Shown one piece after another: positions 1 through 7,166 of a DNA stretch of 15,546 bases. Made by a program: the position numbers and the translations under genes. The notes under the pieces were generated by a model. That model saw nothing but the letters and a program-made list of their open reading frames with translations, did not search any database and was not told where the DNA came from. The stretch comes from an uncultured Ruminococcus sp. Lineage in GTDB: Bacteria; Bacillota; Clostridia; Oscillospirales; Ruminococcaceae. The DNA is taken from the NCBI GenBank assembly GCA_947177715.1, contig CAMWVM010000010.1, positions 1 through 15,546 on the forward strand, in the 5' to 3' direction. How positions within the stretch are numbered: position 1 is the stretch's first letter; the number at the start of each line of letters is the position of its first letter.

Positions 1-205
1 CATGGACTTATCTGGTCACACTCATGACGGACAGCTCTTTCCGGCAAACATTGCTGTAAAATTCTCATGGGAAAACCCCTGCGGAATGATAAAGATAGAT
101 AACATGTATTCTATCGTAACCTCCGGCGTGGGTGTTTTTGGACCGTATATGAGAGTTGGCACAGACAGTGAAATTTGTGAAATTAACGTTCACTTTAAGA
201 AATAA
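1..205 (+). CDS. Metallophosphoesterase, YkuE/YaeI-like (3' end only)
   Basis: This is the C-terminal end of a calcineurin-like metallophosphoesterase; the gene enters from the left edge, so its start and most of the catalytic domain are missing. About 67 residues are visible before the TAA stop. They include the motif SGHTHDGQLFP, whose two histidines are the last metal ligands of this fold, followed by the usual tail containing a glycine-rich stretch (TSGVGVFGPYMRVGTDSEI). GHTHxGQ followed by a short C-terminal strand pair fits the YkuE/YaeI type, whose members act on phosphoester head groups at the membrane. Substrate cannot be told from this fragment. The apparent ATG at base 2 is probably internal, because the motif it precedes belongs deep inside the domain. 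It is the only + strand gene in the window and converges on the DUF975 gene. Confidence 0.85.
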   Translation, partial: MDLSGHTHDGQLFPANIAVKFSWENPCGMIKIDNMYSIVTSGVGVFGPYMRVGTDSEICEINVHFKK

Positions 206-209
206 TCAA

Positions 210-237
210 ACAGAGTGATCTTCACTCTGTTTTTTTA
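210..237. terminator. Intrinsic terminator shared by convergent genes
   Basis: A perfect 9-bp stem (ACAGAGTGA at 210-218, TCACTCTGT at 222-230) with a 3-base loop is followed on the + strand by a T run at 230-236. It starts five bases after the stop of the metallophosphoesterase. The DUF975 stop codon (TAA, 238-240) abuts it on the other strand, so the same hairpin probably ends both transcripts. The - strand exit is less T-rich (TGTTTGATTA). Confidence 0.85.
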
Positions 238-1485
238 TTATTCATCTGTTTGCCCGGAGAGTTCACTGCTGTTATGCATTTGTTCTTCCATCAAGTCAAG
301 GTCAAGGTATTTATCATTAAGCTCTTCGCTGTACTGATAATTATTTTTTATTGCTTCTTTTCTAAGGGCGATATAAAGCTCTGTTTTTGTGGCTGTTTTA
401 TAAGGATTAAGAAACATCATCATAAAAATCGCACAACAGATTTCTGCAATTAACTTGCTTTTTAAAGGTGTGCCGGTAATAAGCGCTGAAGCAACTGCTA
501 TTACCAGTGTTATTACAATTACCCAAGGATAAAAAGACAAGTCTATTACGAAGCTTCGCCATTTGTTGCCCTTCATCATTTGTTTTGAAAGCTTAAATGC
601 TTTTTTTCTTTCTATTTGGGGATTCTCTGCCAAAATATACGGTATCATTTCATATTCATATGTTTTTATTATACCGCCTATGATAGTCAGCGACCATAAA
701 AAAGTATACAAATCCATGAGAAGCATTGTCAAGATAGGACGAAAATGACGCTCTCTGAACAAAAATCCTATTCTTCCTATACGAGTTCCATGATAGGTAC
801 GGTTTTCAAGAAAGAATCGTCTTTCACCGACTATAAGAGGACCAGCCACAAAAATTGCAATTAGAAAACTCAGCACTGAGGTTGATAATGATATCAGCGT
901 TCTCAAAGTTTCATTACTGCTGAAAAGGCGGATAATAGAATTTATGACGCCGATTTTTGATGAATCTTCTTTTGTTGCTATATCAAAAAAATATGCAATC
1001 TTTTCTTCATTTAAATTAATTTCGCTATTTATTTCAACATCATCAGAGCCCAAAATTTCAATAGTTCTTGTAACAGTACGCCAGTTTGAATTCTCACCTG
1101 TTGTTCCAAAGAAAGTAACCTCTTTAAAATTCAGTGCTGACGCACCTTTTTCCTTATAAATTTCAACCCATGAACTTAAATCGTCCTTATCAGAAATGTC
1201 ATATTTTTCAGCTATTTTATCAATAGCTTTTCTAATTTTATTCTCACCTGCTTTAACAAGATCTCCGCCGGAAAGCTGTTCAATTTCCTTAACTATCTCA
1301 ATTTTCTGATCAGTATCATATCTTAGATTTGCTACATTTTTAGTATCATATTCTGATATAAACTGCACTGTACTCTGATACTCACTGGCAATAAACATCA
1401 TTATAAAACACACAGCTATACAGGCTATATAATTCAATTTAAGTGAATGCCTTGCGGCTTTTTTCAATTCTTTACGCTTCCACAT
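238..1485 (-). CDS. DUF975 family integral membrane protein
   Basis: A 415-residue multi-pass membrane protein of the DUF975 family; its biochemical role is not known. The family signature is clear in the C-terminal half: EMIPYILAENP (about 279-289), AFKLSKQMMKGNKWRSF (about 296-312) and PYKTATKTELY (about 361-371). Hydrophobic segments lie near 17-34, 195-218, 250-275, 312-335 and 343-360. A loop of roughly 155 residues between the first two segments is rich in Lys, Glu and Ser and is probably outside the membrane. As I recall the family, many members have only a short link there. The tail (380-415) is acidic and soluble. The ATG is supported by AGGAAG at 1491-1496, 5 bases upstream. It is a single-gene unit behind a near-perfect promoter and ends at the shared terminator. 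The call is firm; the function is open. Confidence 0.85.
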   Translation of the reverse strand: MWKRKELKKAARHSLKLNYIACIAVCFIMMFIASEYQSTVQFISEYDTKNVANLRYDTDQKIEIVKEIEQLSGGDLVKAGENKIRKAIDKIAEKYDISDKDDLSSWVEIYKEKGASALNFKEVTFFGTTGENSNWRTVTRTIEILGSDDVEINSEINLNEEKIAYFFDIATKEDSSKIGVINSIIRLFSSNETLRTLISLSTSVLSFLIAIFVAGPLIVGERRFFLENRTYHGTRIGRIGFLFRERHFRPILTMLLMDLYTFLWSLTIIGGIIKTYEYEMIPYILAENPQIERKKAFKLSKQMMKGNKWRSFVIDLSFYPWVIVITLVIAVASALITGTPLKSKLIAEICCAIFMMMFLNPYKTATKTELYIALRKEAIKNNYQYSEELNDKYLDLDLMEEQMHNSSELSGQTDE

Positions 1486-1539
1486 TTTTACTTCCTAACT
1501 TCTTTTTACACATTCCGACTCGAAATAATTAATACTGAC

Positions 1540-1568
1540 ATTATACCAAATCGCACACATACTGTCAA
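1540..1568 (-). promoter_or_regulatory. Perfect-consensus sigma-A promoter of the DUF975 gene
   Basis: On the - strand, TTGACA (1568-1563) and TATAAT (1545-1540) match both consensus hexamers exactly with a 17-base spacer. The expected start of transcription is near 1533, giving a leader of about 48 bases before the ATG at 1485. I see no operator or attenuator in that leader, so strong constitutive initiation is the simplest reading. Confidence 0.85.
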
Positions 1569-1637
1569 TAGCAAAAGCTTTTCCATTTCTTATTAATATC
1601 TTAAGATGAATACAACTAACTACTAATAACTATCAAT

Positions 1638-1686
1638 GCTCCGGTGCTCCGGTCAAAAGTTGACTGACGGGGCATGTACCTGACAT
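1638..1686. repeat. GC-rich intergenic island with a tandem 8-mer
   Basis: In an otherwise AT-rich intergene, GCTCCGGT is repeated in tandem (1638-1645 and 1646-1653). Next comes the inverted repeat GTCAA-aag-TTGAC (1652-1664) and then a run of GC-rich sequence to about 1680. On the - strand the island reads as an open 17-codon frame (ATG at 1686, TGA at 1633), but there is no ribosome site and it lies just past a terminator. It looks more like a piece of a dispersed repeat or a mobile-element remnant than a gene. Only one copy is visible here, so being dispersed is unproven. Confidence 0.35.
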
Positions 1687-1689
1687 AGA

Positions 1690-1723
1690 AAAACTCGGCT
1701 ATCTTAAAAGACAACCGAGTTTT
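1690..1723 (-). terminator. Intrinsic terminator after the 94-residue protein gene
   Basis: A 9-bp inverted repeat (AAAACTCGG at 1690-1698, CCGAGTTTT at 1715-1723) with a 16-base loop lies 17 bases past the TAA stop at 1741. On the - strand the 3' arm ends in a T run (GAGTTTTTCT), as expected of a Rho-independent terminator. It separates this unit from the DUF975 promoter. Confidence 0.8.
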
Positions 1724-1740
1724 ATTCTTTAATATTATAA

Positions 1741-2025
1741 TTAGCTAACCTTTAACCAAGCGCAGGCAATATCCAACGCTTCATAGAGGCTGCAATCCTT
1801 AACAACATTTTTCACAATCTGCTCATTTGGCGGAAGTGTGAAATCAGTAGCCATTTTTAATATTCTTACTTTATTGGCAACATCCAAATCGCCTTGCTTT
1901 TCTGTTCCGAGAATATCAATCATGACAACATAATCGTCATACATATTTCCGAAATAGAGTTGTTTTCCCTTTCTCACCAAAGGAAGTCCTTTATAGCTGA
2001 AAAAGTTTGATTTATTCTCTGCCAT
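1741..2025 (-). CDS. Conserved-looking 94-residue protein of unknown function
   Basis: I do not recognise a named family. The product is a small soluble protein with no signal peptide, membrane segment or cysteine metal site; its two cysteines are well apart, near residues 79 and 88. The N-terminal half reads like a small beta domain (YKGLPLVRKGKQLYFGNMYD, then VVMIDIL). The C-terminal part looks helical (EALDIACAWL). The ATG at 2025 is well supported by GAGGGG at 2030-2035, 4 bases upstream. The gene stands alone: it has its own promoter at 2162-2190, a leader of about 130 bases and a terminator at 1690-1723. The leader contains a predicted pseudoknot (2041-2094) directly upstream of the ribosome site, so expression may be controlled at translation initiation. 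That it is a real gene is well supported by these signals; its function is not. Confidence 0.8.
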   Translation of the reverse strand: MAENKSNFFSYKGLPLVRKGKQLYFGNMYDDYVVMIDILGTEKQGDLDVANKVRILKMATDFTLPPNEQIVKNVVKDCSLYEALDIACAWLKVS

Positions 2026-2040
2026 ATTTCCCCTCTTTTC

Positions 2041-2094
2041 TCCGCCGACATTTATAACAACAAAGCTGCGTTCTCGGCGGAAAACGACTTTGTT
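2041..2094 (-). promoter_or_regulatory. Predicted pseudoknot leader, possible cis-regulatory RNA
   Basis: Read on the - strand, 5' to 3', this stretch has two interleaved inverted repeats. The first is AACAAAG (2094-2088) with CTTTGTT (2065-2059), extended inward by CGTT (2086-2083) with AACG (2072-2069). The second is TCCGCCGA (2081-2074), in the apical loop of the first, with TCGGCGGA (2048-2041). The partners cross, which gives an H-type pseudoknot or two exclusive hairpins. The 3' arm ends 5 bases before GAGGGG, the ribosome site of the 94-residue protein. I cannot match it to a known riboswitch or ribosomal-protein leader. The ligand, if any, is unknown. Confidence 0.5.
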
Positions 2095-2161
2095 AATAAA
2101 ACTAATATTTTAAAAAATACCTTAACTTTAAAATTCAATAAAAATATTTTTCTGCAAGATA

Positions 2162-2190
2162 ATTATACCATACTTTTTTATTTTAGTAAA
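2162..2190 (-). promoter_or_regulatory. Sigma-A promoter of the 94-residue protein gene
   Basis: On the - strand, TTTACT (2190-2185; four of six consensus bases) and TATAAT (2167-2162; perfect) are 17 bases apart. Transcription should start near 2155, leaving a leader of about 130 bases that runs through the pseudoknot to the ATG at 2025. The -35 box abuts the hairpin that ends the upstream operon. Confidence 0.65.
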
Positions 2191-2207
2191 GCATTTTATT
2201 AAAATGC
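2191..2207 (-). terminator. Weak intrinsic terminator after the DUF4340 gene
   Basis: GCATTTT (2191-2197) and AAAATGC (2201-2207) form a perfect 7-bp hairpin with a 3-base loop, about 60 bases past the DUF4340 stop. On the - strand it is followed by TTTACTAAAAT, a poor T run. It is the only candidate terminator for the ABC cassette in this intergene. Confidence 0.4.
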
Positions 2208-2267
2208 AGGAAACGAATTAATTATAGCACTTTTTCAAAGGTTTTTTTGTCGCAAATATGACTATTA

Positions 2268-3737
2268 TCAATAGCTTTCTTCAACTTCTTTTCCCTCAGA
2301 AAGCAATGATATATTTTTCACAAATTTTTCTGTCCATTTAATTGGAATTCTAAAGGATGTTACACCGTTAAGCTTAACAACTGCTTTTCTTTCAGTTGTA
2401 CTATCTTTAAAGAACTCAAGCTTATCTCCGCCCTTGCCAGCTTTAATTTCGATTGACAAGAAACAATCCCCCTTTGGATCTTCAGAATATATTTCTGAAG
2501 TCGGACATGTTAGGATATACTGATAAAAGCTCTTAAACTGGTCAACATCTGTTTCTTTTCCGTCTATTTTTGCTGACGTTACATTTGTATCATCCGACTC
2601 TACTCCGTAAATAGTAGTATCACTGCCGCTTTTAACAATAATATTATCAACAGTTAAAATATCGTTATATGTCATTACAGATGTAATAATATCTTCTGGT
2701 ATAACCGTTGTCCATGGAAGGGAATCGGCGGAAACCACCCATATACAATCCAAACCTTCAACGCCTTCAAGATAACAATAATGTGCTCCTACAACTGTTG
2801 TTTCGTTCCCCTGGCTGTCAGTTTCATAAATAGGATTTCCTATTCTTAGTTTATAATCATTGCCGTTGCCGCTATAGAGCACCGTTGCAGTCGGTTTATC
2901 TATACCATACTTTTTCAGGTCAGCTGCTTTCGGGAAAATTACTTCTGCCGATTCAGCGGAAAGTCCCCAAAGGCCATGAGTGGTATCTGCTGAAACTGTA
3001 CCGTTAAGATATGAATAAATTGGTGAAATCATAACCTGAGCTGACATCATAGAAGAATCTACATTCGGATCATCAGTGAACACCATATCACGCTTAAGCT
3101 CCGAACGCTGCACAGTAAGGGTTCCGTAGACTTCCTCTTCCTCATCCGGAGATGCCAATAGAGTTTTATTAAGGAAATCCTTTTTATCTGACAGAAAACG
3201 CTTTACATTATTTGCAAGAGTTGAATAAATCACATCACTGTTTTGTTCTTTGACATAGCAATATTTAGTTTCCTCAGGCAGGTTATCTCCGACAACAAAA
3301 GTTTTCTTTGTTCCGTCGGCTAAATTAACAGTAAATGTCCCCTGAGGGTTATCAAAGCCATATTTACTCAAATCCTCTGCATTTTCTTCTACTGTTTTCT
3401 TGGCTTCAAGTTGTGCTGCATCCTCTACCAAAGAAGTTTCTTCAGAAATTGATTGATTCAGTCCTTCAAGGAGTTCTATAGTCCAAGCTGTTTTTCCGGA
3501 ACTTGGTTTTTCAACTGCAAACTCGCCATACTTATTTGATATATTCACTGATAAAATATCTTCAGCTGAATAATCTGTAAGCATTATCTTCTCTGCCTGT
3601 GATTCCGTAGTTGAAGATACAGTTTCTGAGTTGTCGTCTGTATTGTTTTTATCCGTCAATTTAAGAACAGTTAATGCTCCTCCAAGGCAGATGACAAGAG
3701 CTATACATGCAATAATACCTTTAAGTTTTCCGTTCAT
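2268..3737 (-). CDS. DUF4340 protein, extracytoplasmic partner of a Gld-type ABC system
   Basis: A 489-residue protein with an N-terminal hydrophobic anchor (about 7-26) followed by a Ser/Thr/Asp-rich linker, so the bulk should lie outside the membrane. DUF4340 proteins are usually encoded next to GldG-like genes, as here; their own activity is unknown. The DUF4340 core occurs twice: DLSKYGFDNP at about 122-131, followed by a strand-rich segment ending in YCYVKEQNSDVIY, and DLKKYGIDKP at about 273-282, followed by a matching segment ending in YCYLEGVEGLDCIWVV. An internal duplication is therefore visible. The ATG at 3737 has GAGG at 3746-3749, 8 bases upstream, directly after the stop of the GldG-like gene, 14 bases away. 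It is the last gene of the cassette. Confidence 0.85.
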   Translation of the reverse strand: MNGKLKGIIACIALVICLGGALTVLKLTDKNNTDDNSETVSSTTESQAEKIMLTDYSAEDILSVNISNKYGEFAVEKPSSGKTAWTIELLEGLNQSISEETSLVEDAAQLEAKKTVEENAEDLSKYGFDNPQGTFTVNLADGTKKTFVVGDNLPEETKYCYVKEQNSDVIYSTLANNVKRFLSDKKDFLNKTLLASPDEEEEVYGTLTVQRSELKRDMVFTDDPNVDSSMMSAQVMISPIYSYLNGTVSADTTHGLWGLSAESAEVIFPKAADLKKYGIDKPTATVLYSGNGNDYKLRIGNPIYETDSQGNETTVVGAHYCYLEGVEGLDCIWVVSADSLPWTTVIPEDIITSVMTYNDILTVDNIIVKSGSDTTIYGVESDDTNVTSAKIDGKETDVDQFKSFYQYILTCPTSEIYSEDPKGDCFLSIEIKAGKGGDKLEFFKDSTTERKAVVKLNGVTSFRIPIKWTEKFVKNISLLSEGKEVEESY

Positions 3738-3751
3738 TTAAATAACCTCAA

Positions 3752-5434
3752 TCATCTATTCTTTCGTCTTAACCAGATAACAGTGCCAACAACAAGCACG
3801 ATTACAGGGATTATCAAAATAAACGTCCATTTAAGAACATTTTTCTGGCTATCGGTCAAGTCGAATAAATTACCCTCAATAACCTTTGGTTCAATAACTA
3901 CACCATCGGTTTTATGCGTAATACCATTTAGCAGGCTCAGCATATATTCTCTGTTCTGATACTGATTATACTGAAGATATGTGTTTCCAAGAATCTGCTC
4001 AGAACCTAATACAATTACGTTACTATAGAGAGCTTCTGCGTCATCCTTAAAGGAAACTCTTGATGAAACGGCGACATAGTTCTGCTGTCCTTTTGCAAGA
4101 GTTTCAGATGTTTCGTCATACTGTTTCTGTCCGTTTGAAGTTTGAAGTGCACGAACAAACGCATCACTTGTTGATTTAACATACGCCTCTGTTGCAATTT
4201 TTCCTTTTTCATCAAAGAGCAGATTTACAGGTCTTGAAGCAAAGATAAGAAGCTTAGGGTCGCTTGTTGTCACATCCTGCATAAACTTATCAGAAAGCTC
4301 TGAAGAAATTGTTTGGAATGGTTGGCTATAGTAATTTGAAGAATAAGTTTCACAGATTACGCCGTCGCCGACTTCAATTCCATAATCCGCAAGGAATTCA
4401 TCTATATTAGGCGTTTCCTCCTGCTGAACGGAAGCCACATAGATAAGCTGCTTGCTCATTTGTCCGTCATTATCCAAGAAATCGTCCAGTTTTTTAAGTT
4501 CTTCTGAAAGATAATCTGTTTTTGGTGCAGGAATAACAGCAATGTCAGTATCCTCTGGAATTTCCTCAGTTCCAATGTCTACAGAATTTACTGTATATCC
4601 GTTAGCTGTAAGCAAGGTTTGGAAATATGAAAGATCTGCAATCTCATCTCTTCCCGTAAGCAAGGTTACAACAACAGGATCAGGATCTGTTACTGTCATA
4701 AAGGCAGAAGTAAATGCCTGGTCAGCATTGGATGCCTCAACATATCCGCCATAATAACCAAGAAAATTCAAAGCACTTCCGCTCTGCTCTGCCATCTGTT
4801 CAACTGTAACTCCATACTGTGCTACATTTTCATTAAACTCATCAGTAAACTTAACCAAGTCTATAAGAGTAAGCTTTCTTGTTCTCTGAACATCTTTCGT
4901 AGGATTTGTTTCAACGATAATGTCATATTGACTGATTGAATCTCCGGAATAATTTTTCATAACGTCAGGATTAGAGTCAATATCCACATATCTATAAGAA
5001 ATATGGTTGTTATATTTGCAATAGGTTTTCATAACCTCGTCTGCCTGACGAGTATATGTAGCCAGATTTGTAAAATCATCTTCTTTTGCAAAAACTGTTA
5101 TCAGCACATCCATATCAATTTTCTTGACATATTCCTCTGACTCTTCAGAAATCGAGAAAACATTATTTTCTGTCAAGTCCAATGTGATAGGATATCTGTC
5201 AAACAAAGCTGTTGCAACAACATTCACAAGAACAATTACTGCAATGAAAACAACCGTAAAGGCTGTTGACATAAAGCCGTGCTTTAATTTTTTATGCTCT
5301 GTTTTTTTCTTGTTATTTTTATCTTTTGGTAAATCTTCTTTTATCTTTTCTTCGGAAACTGCTTGTTTCAGCAAATCCTCCACGGGGGTGGACAGATTTT
5401 CCTGAGATTCGTTTATTTTTTCAAGTTTGCTCAT
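3752..5434 (-). CDS. GldG-family ABC-associated membrane protein
   Basis: A 560-residue protein with the layout of GldG-like ABC-transport auxiliary proteins. A Lys/Glu-rich cytoplasmic head (1-52) precedes a membrane segment (about 57-78). The motif TLDLTENNVFSISEES follows at about 84-99, typical of the family just after the first helix. A long extracytoplasmic domain comes next, and a second membrane segment near 535-555 precedes the basic end RRKNR. GldG proteins work with GldF and GldA; in Bacteroidota these are gliding-motility components, while elsewhere the role is unclear and often assumed to be export. There is a strong ribosome site (AGGAGGGG, 5449-5442), 7 bases from the ATG. The gene begins 16 bases after the permease stop and is followed 14 bases later by the DUF4340 gene, so the two extracytoplasmic partners are made together. 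Confidence 0.88.
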   Translation of the reverse strand: MSKLEKINESQENLSTPVEDLLKQAVSEEKIKEDLPKDKNNKKKTEHKKLKHGFMSTAFTVVFIAVIVLVNVVATALFDRYPITLDLTENNVFSISEESEEYVKKIDMDVLITVFAKEDDFTNLATYTRQADEVMKTYCKYNNHISYRYVDIDSNPDVMKNYSGDSISQYDIIVETNPTKDVQRTRKLTLIDLVKFTDEFNENVAQYGVTVEQMAEQSGSALNFLGYYGGYVEASNADQAFTSAFMTVTDPDPVVVTLLTGRDEIADLSYFQTLLTANGYTVNSVDIGTEEIPEDTDIAVIPAPKTDYLSEELKKLDDFLDNDGQMSKQLIYVASVQQEETPNIDEFLADYGIEVGDGVICETYSSNYYSQPFQTISSELSDKFMQDVTTSDPKLLIFASRPVNLLFDEKGKIATEAYVKSTSDAFVRALQTSNGQKQYDETSETLAKGQQNYVAVSSRVSFKDDAEALYSNVIVLGSEQILGNTYLQYNQYQNREYMLSLLNGITHKTDGVVIEPKVIEGNLFDLTDSQKNVLKWTFILIIPVIVLVVGTVIWLRRKNR

Positions 5435-5450
5435 TATCTATCCCCTCCTA

Positions 5451-6155
5451 TCAAGCCCAACGGCGTCTTTCCATAACTCTGACGGACAAAAACAGGAATA
5501 CGACTGTTGCACTTATAAAGAACAGCACATTTGACAAGTCAAATAGTCCATATGTAAAGCCATAATATCTTTCCAAAAAAGACAGCTTTGAAAAAATATT
5601 TGAAATGAATTCAATGGGTATCAGATTTCCTATTGTTGTAAACAAATAGAGCATAGTTAATGCAATAAAGCTTACGACTGCGGAAACGATCTGATTTTCT
5701 GTAAAAGATGAGCAGAAAATTCCCACAGCAATAAATGCTGCACCCAACAATACCAGTCCCACAACATTACCGAAAATTACTGTCCAATCAGGAGCTGCAA
5801 AAGCAGAAACCACTACTGCATAAACTAATGTAATTGCAACACCCAGTGCATAAATCAAAAATGCAGCAAGGAATTTTCCTGCGACAATTCCAAAGAGGCT
5901 TACAGGTGATGTCAACAGACACTGGTCGGTTTTATTCTTTTTTTCTTCAGAAATCGTTCTCATTGTAAGTATTGGAATAAGCACAATAAGAATTATCATA
6001 AGCTGCAAGAAAACAGAATCAAGCTGTGTTGTTCCGTATTCCAATGAATTTACAGAAAATATTACGGCTGATGAAGCATAAAATGCCGCAAGAAAAATAT
6101 ATCCTATTGGAGATGTGAAATAAGAAAGCACCTCTCGTCTGAAAATTGCGCCCAT
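5451..6155 (-). CDS. ABC-2 type permease, GldF-like
   Basis: The 234-residue membrane subunit of the cassette. Six hydrophobic segments are visible, near 15-36, 48-65, 93-117, 127-149, 155-178 and 207-227. After an amphipathic N-terminus (IFRREVLSYFTSPIGYIF), the cytoplasmic stretch MRTISEEKKNKTDQCLLTSPVS (two parts, about 65-86) follows the second helix. This is the ABC-2 hallmark that contacts the ATPase. Length is normal for a GldF-like half permease, so two copies probably pair with two ATPases. The start overlaps the ATPase stop by one base (TAATG at 6157-6153), with GGAG about 9 bases upstream inside the ATPase gene, indicating translational coupling. The substrate is not known. Confidence 0.9.
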   Translation of the reverse strand: MGAIFRREVLSYFTSPIGYIFLAAFYASSAVIFSVNSLEYGTTQLDSVFLQLMIILIVLIPILTMRTISEEKKNKTDQCLLTSPVSLFGIVAGKFLAAFLIYALGVAITLVYAVVVSAFAAPDWTVIFGNVVGLVLLGAAFIAVGIFCSSFTENQIVSAVVSFIALTMLYLFTTIGNLIPIEFISNIFSKLSFLERYYGFTYGLFDLSNVLFFISATVVFLFLSVRVMERRRWA

Positions 6156-7123
6156 TAGTTTTCACTCTCCTTTTTATTATTAATCAACACACTTTCACCC
6201 ATAGTAAGCTTAAGGAATATATCCTCAAGAGATAGCTCGGATGATTTAAGTTCTAATATGTAAAAACCGTTTTCAGCCATTGCAGTAAACAGCTTTCGGC
6301 GGATATCGGCACCTTGTTTTGCCTCAATACGATACTCCCAAACGTTCTCCTCACGCATTGCATCAGCTGAACATGATTCTACGTCCTTAATCGCTTTTAT
6401 ACATTCTATGACCTTATCTTTATTGCCGTCAATTCTTGCAAGAATTCTGTGCTCGTTATCAAGAGCCTTGGAAAGGTTATCCTCAGTATCGTCCGCAACG
6501 ATTTTACCTTCGTTAATTACAACAATTTTATCGCAGACCGCCTGTACCTCAGAGAGGATATGTGATGAAAGAATAACCGTATGATTTTTACCCAGTTTTT
6601 TTATCAAAGATCTGATTTCGATAATCTGGTTAGGGTCAAGACCAACAGTTGGCTCGTCCAAAATAAGCACATTTGGATTTCCCACAAGTGCTTGTGCAAG
6701 CCCAACTCTCTGTTTATATCCCTTTGAAAGATTTTTTATAATTCTGTTATATACATGATCGATTTTAACAAGATTGCAGATATCCTTTAAATGCGAATTT
6801 TTAGGCAGCTTGCACTTTTTTAAATCATAAACAAAATTTAAATACTCCTTAACGGTCATATCCAAATAAAGCGGCGGCTGCTCTGGCAGATATCCTATTT
6901 TTGATTTTGCCTTAATAGGATTTTCAAGAATATCAATCCCGTCGATAAGAGCTTTTCCTTCTGTACAGGAAATATAGCCTGTAAGGATATTCATAGTTGT
7001 TGACTTACCTGCTCCATTTGGGCCCAAAAAGCCAAGAATTTCGCCGTCCTCAGCTTTAAAGGATATATTATCAACAGCTTTTTTATCTCCGTAATGCTTA
7101 GAAAGGTTTTGAACCTCTATCAT
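6155..7123 (-). CDS. ABC transporter ATP-binding protein, GldA-like
   Basis: The ATPase of the ABC-2 cassette, 322 residues from the chosen start. All motifs are present: Walker A GPNGAGKST (34-42), Q-loop in GYLPEQPPLY (Gln near 82), signature LSKGYKQR (132-139, a variant typical of ABC-2 exporters), Walker B VLILDEPTVGLDP (152-164) and the switch histidine in SSHILSEV (188). About 100 residues after the nucleotide domain form the C-terminal extension usual for GldA/CcmA-type ATPases. The frame could start at 7141, but AGGGAGG lies inside that extension, 7 bases upstream of the ATG at 7123. The product then begins MIEVQNLSKHYG, as is usual for the family, so I chose 7123. It heads the cassette. 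Only 89 bases separate it from gltX, so read-through from gltX is possible. Confidence 0.92.
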   Translation of the reverse strand: MIEVQNLSKHYGDKKAVDNISFKAEDGEILGFLGPNGAGKSTTMNILTGYISCTEGKALIDGIDILENPIKAKSKIGYLPEQPPLYLDMTVKEYLNFVYDLKKCKLPKNSHLKDICNLVKIDHVYNRIIKNLSKGYKQRVGLAQALVGNPNVLILDEPTVGLDPNQIIEIRSLIKKLGKNHTVILSSHILSEVQAVCDKIVVINEGKIVADDTEDNLSKALDNEHRILARIDGNKDKVIECIKAIKDVESCSADAMREENVWEYRIEAKQGADIRRKLFTAMAENGFYILELKSSELSLEDIFLKLTMGESVLINNKKESEN

Positions 7124-7130
7124 TAACTTT

Positions 7131-7137
7131 TCCTCCC
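7131..7137 (-). promoter_or_regulatory. Ribosome site that fixes the ABC ATPase start at 7123
   Basis: GGGAGGA on the - strand (7137-7131) lies 7 bases before the ATG at 7123. It falls inside the codons of the longer alternative reading from 7141, which has no ribosome site of its own. Confidence 0.8.
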
Positions 7138-7166
7138 TCATGGTGAAATTTATTTTTCAGAACTCA

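Noticed and set aside
1633..1686. A 17-codon frame on the - strand in the GC-rich island
   Set aside because: There is no ribosome site before its ATG, and the frame begins just past an intrinsic terminator. I kept the island as a possible repeat, not as a gene.
2138..2151. Palindrome of A and T only in the leader of the 94-residue protein gene
   Set aside because: Such A/T palindromes are expected by chance in this composition, and no regulator site could be matched to it.
2221..2229. Extended -10 element (TGCTATAAT on the - strand) downstream of the DUF4340 gene
   Set aside because: No -35 box lies at a workable distance, and a transcript from here would run straight into the hairpin at 2191-2207. 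The promoter at 2162-2190 is the better candidate.
4015..4215. Open frame on the - strand inside the GldG-like gene
   Set aside because: It overlaps the GldG-like coding frame in another phase, and its Lys/Gln-rich translation looks like an out-of-frame reading.
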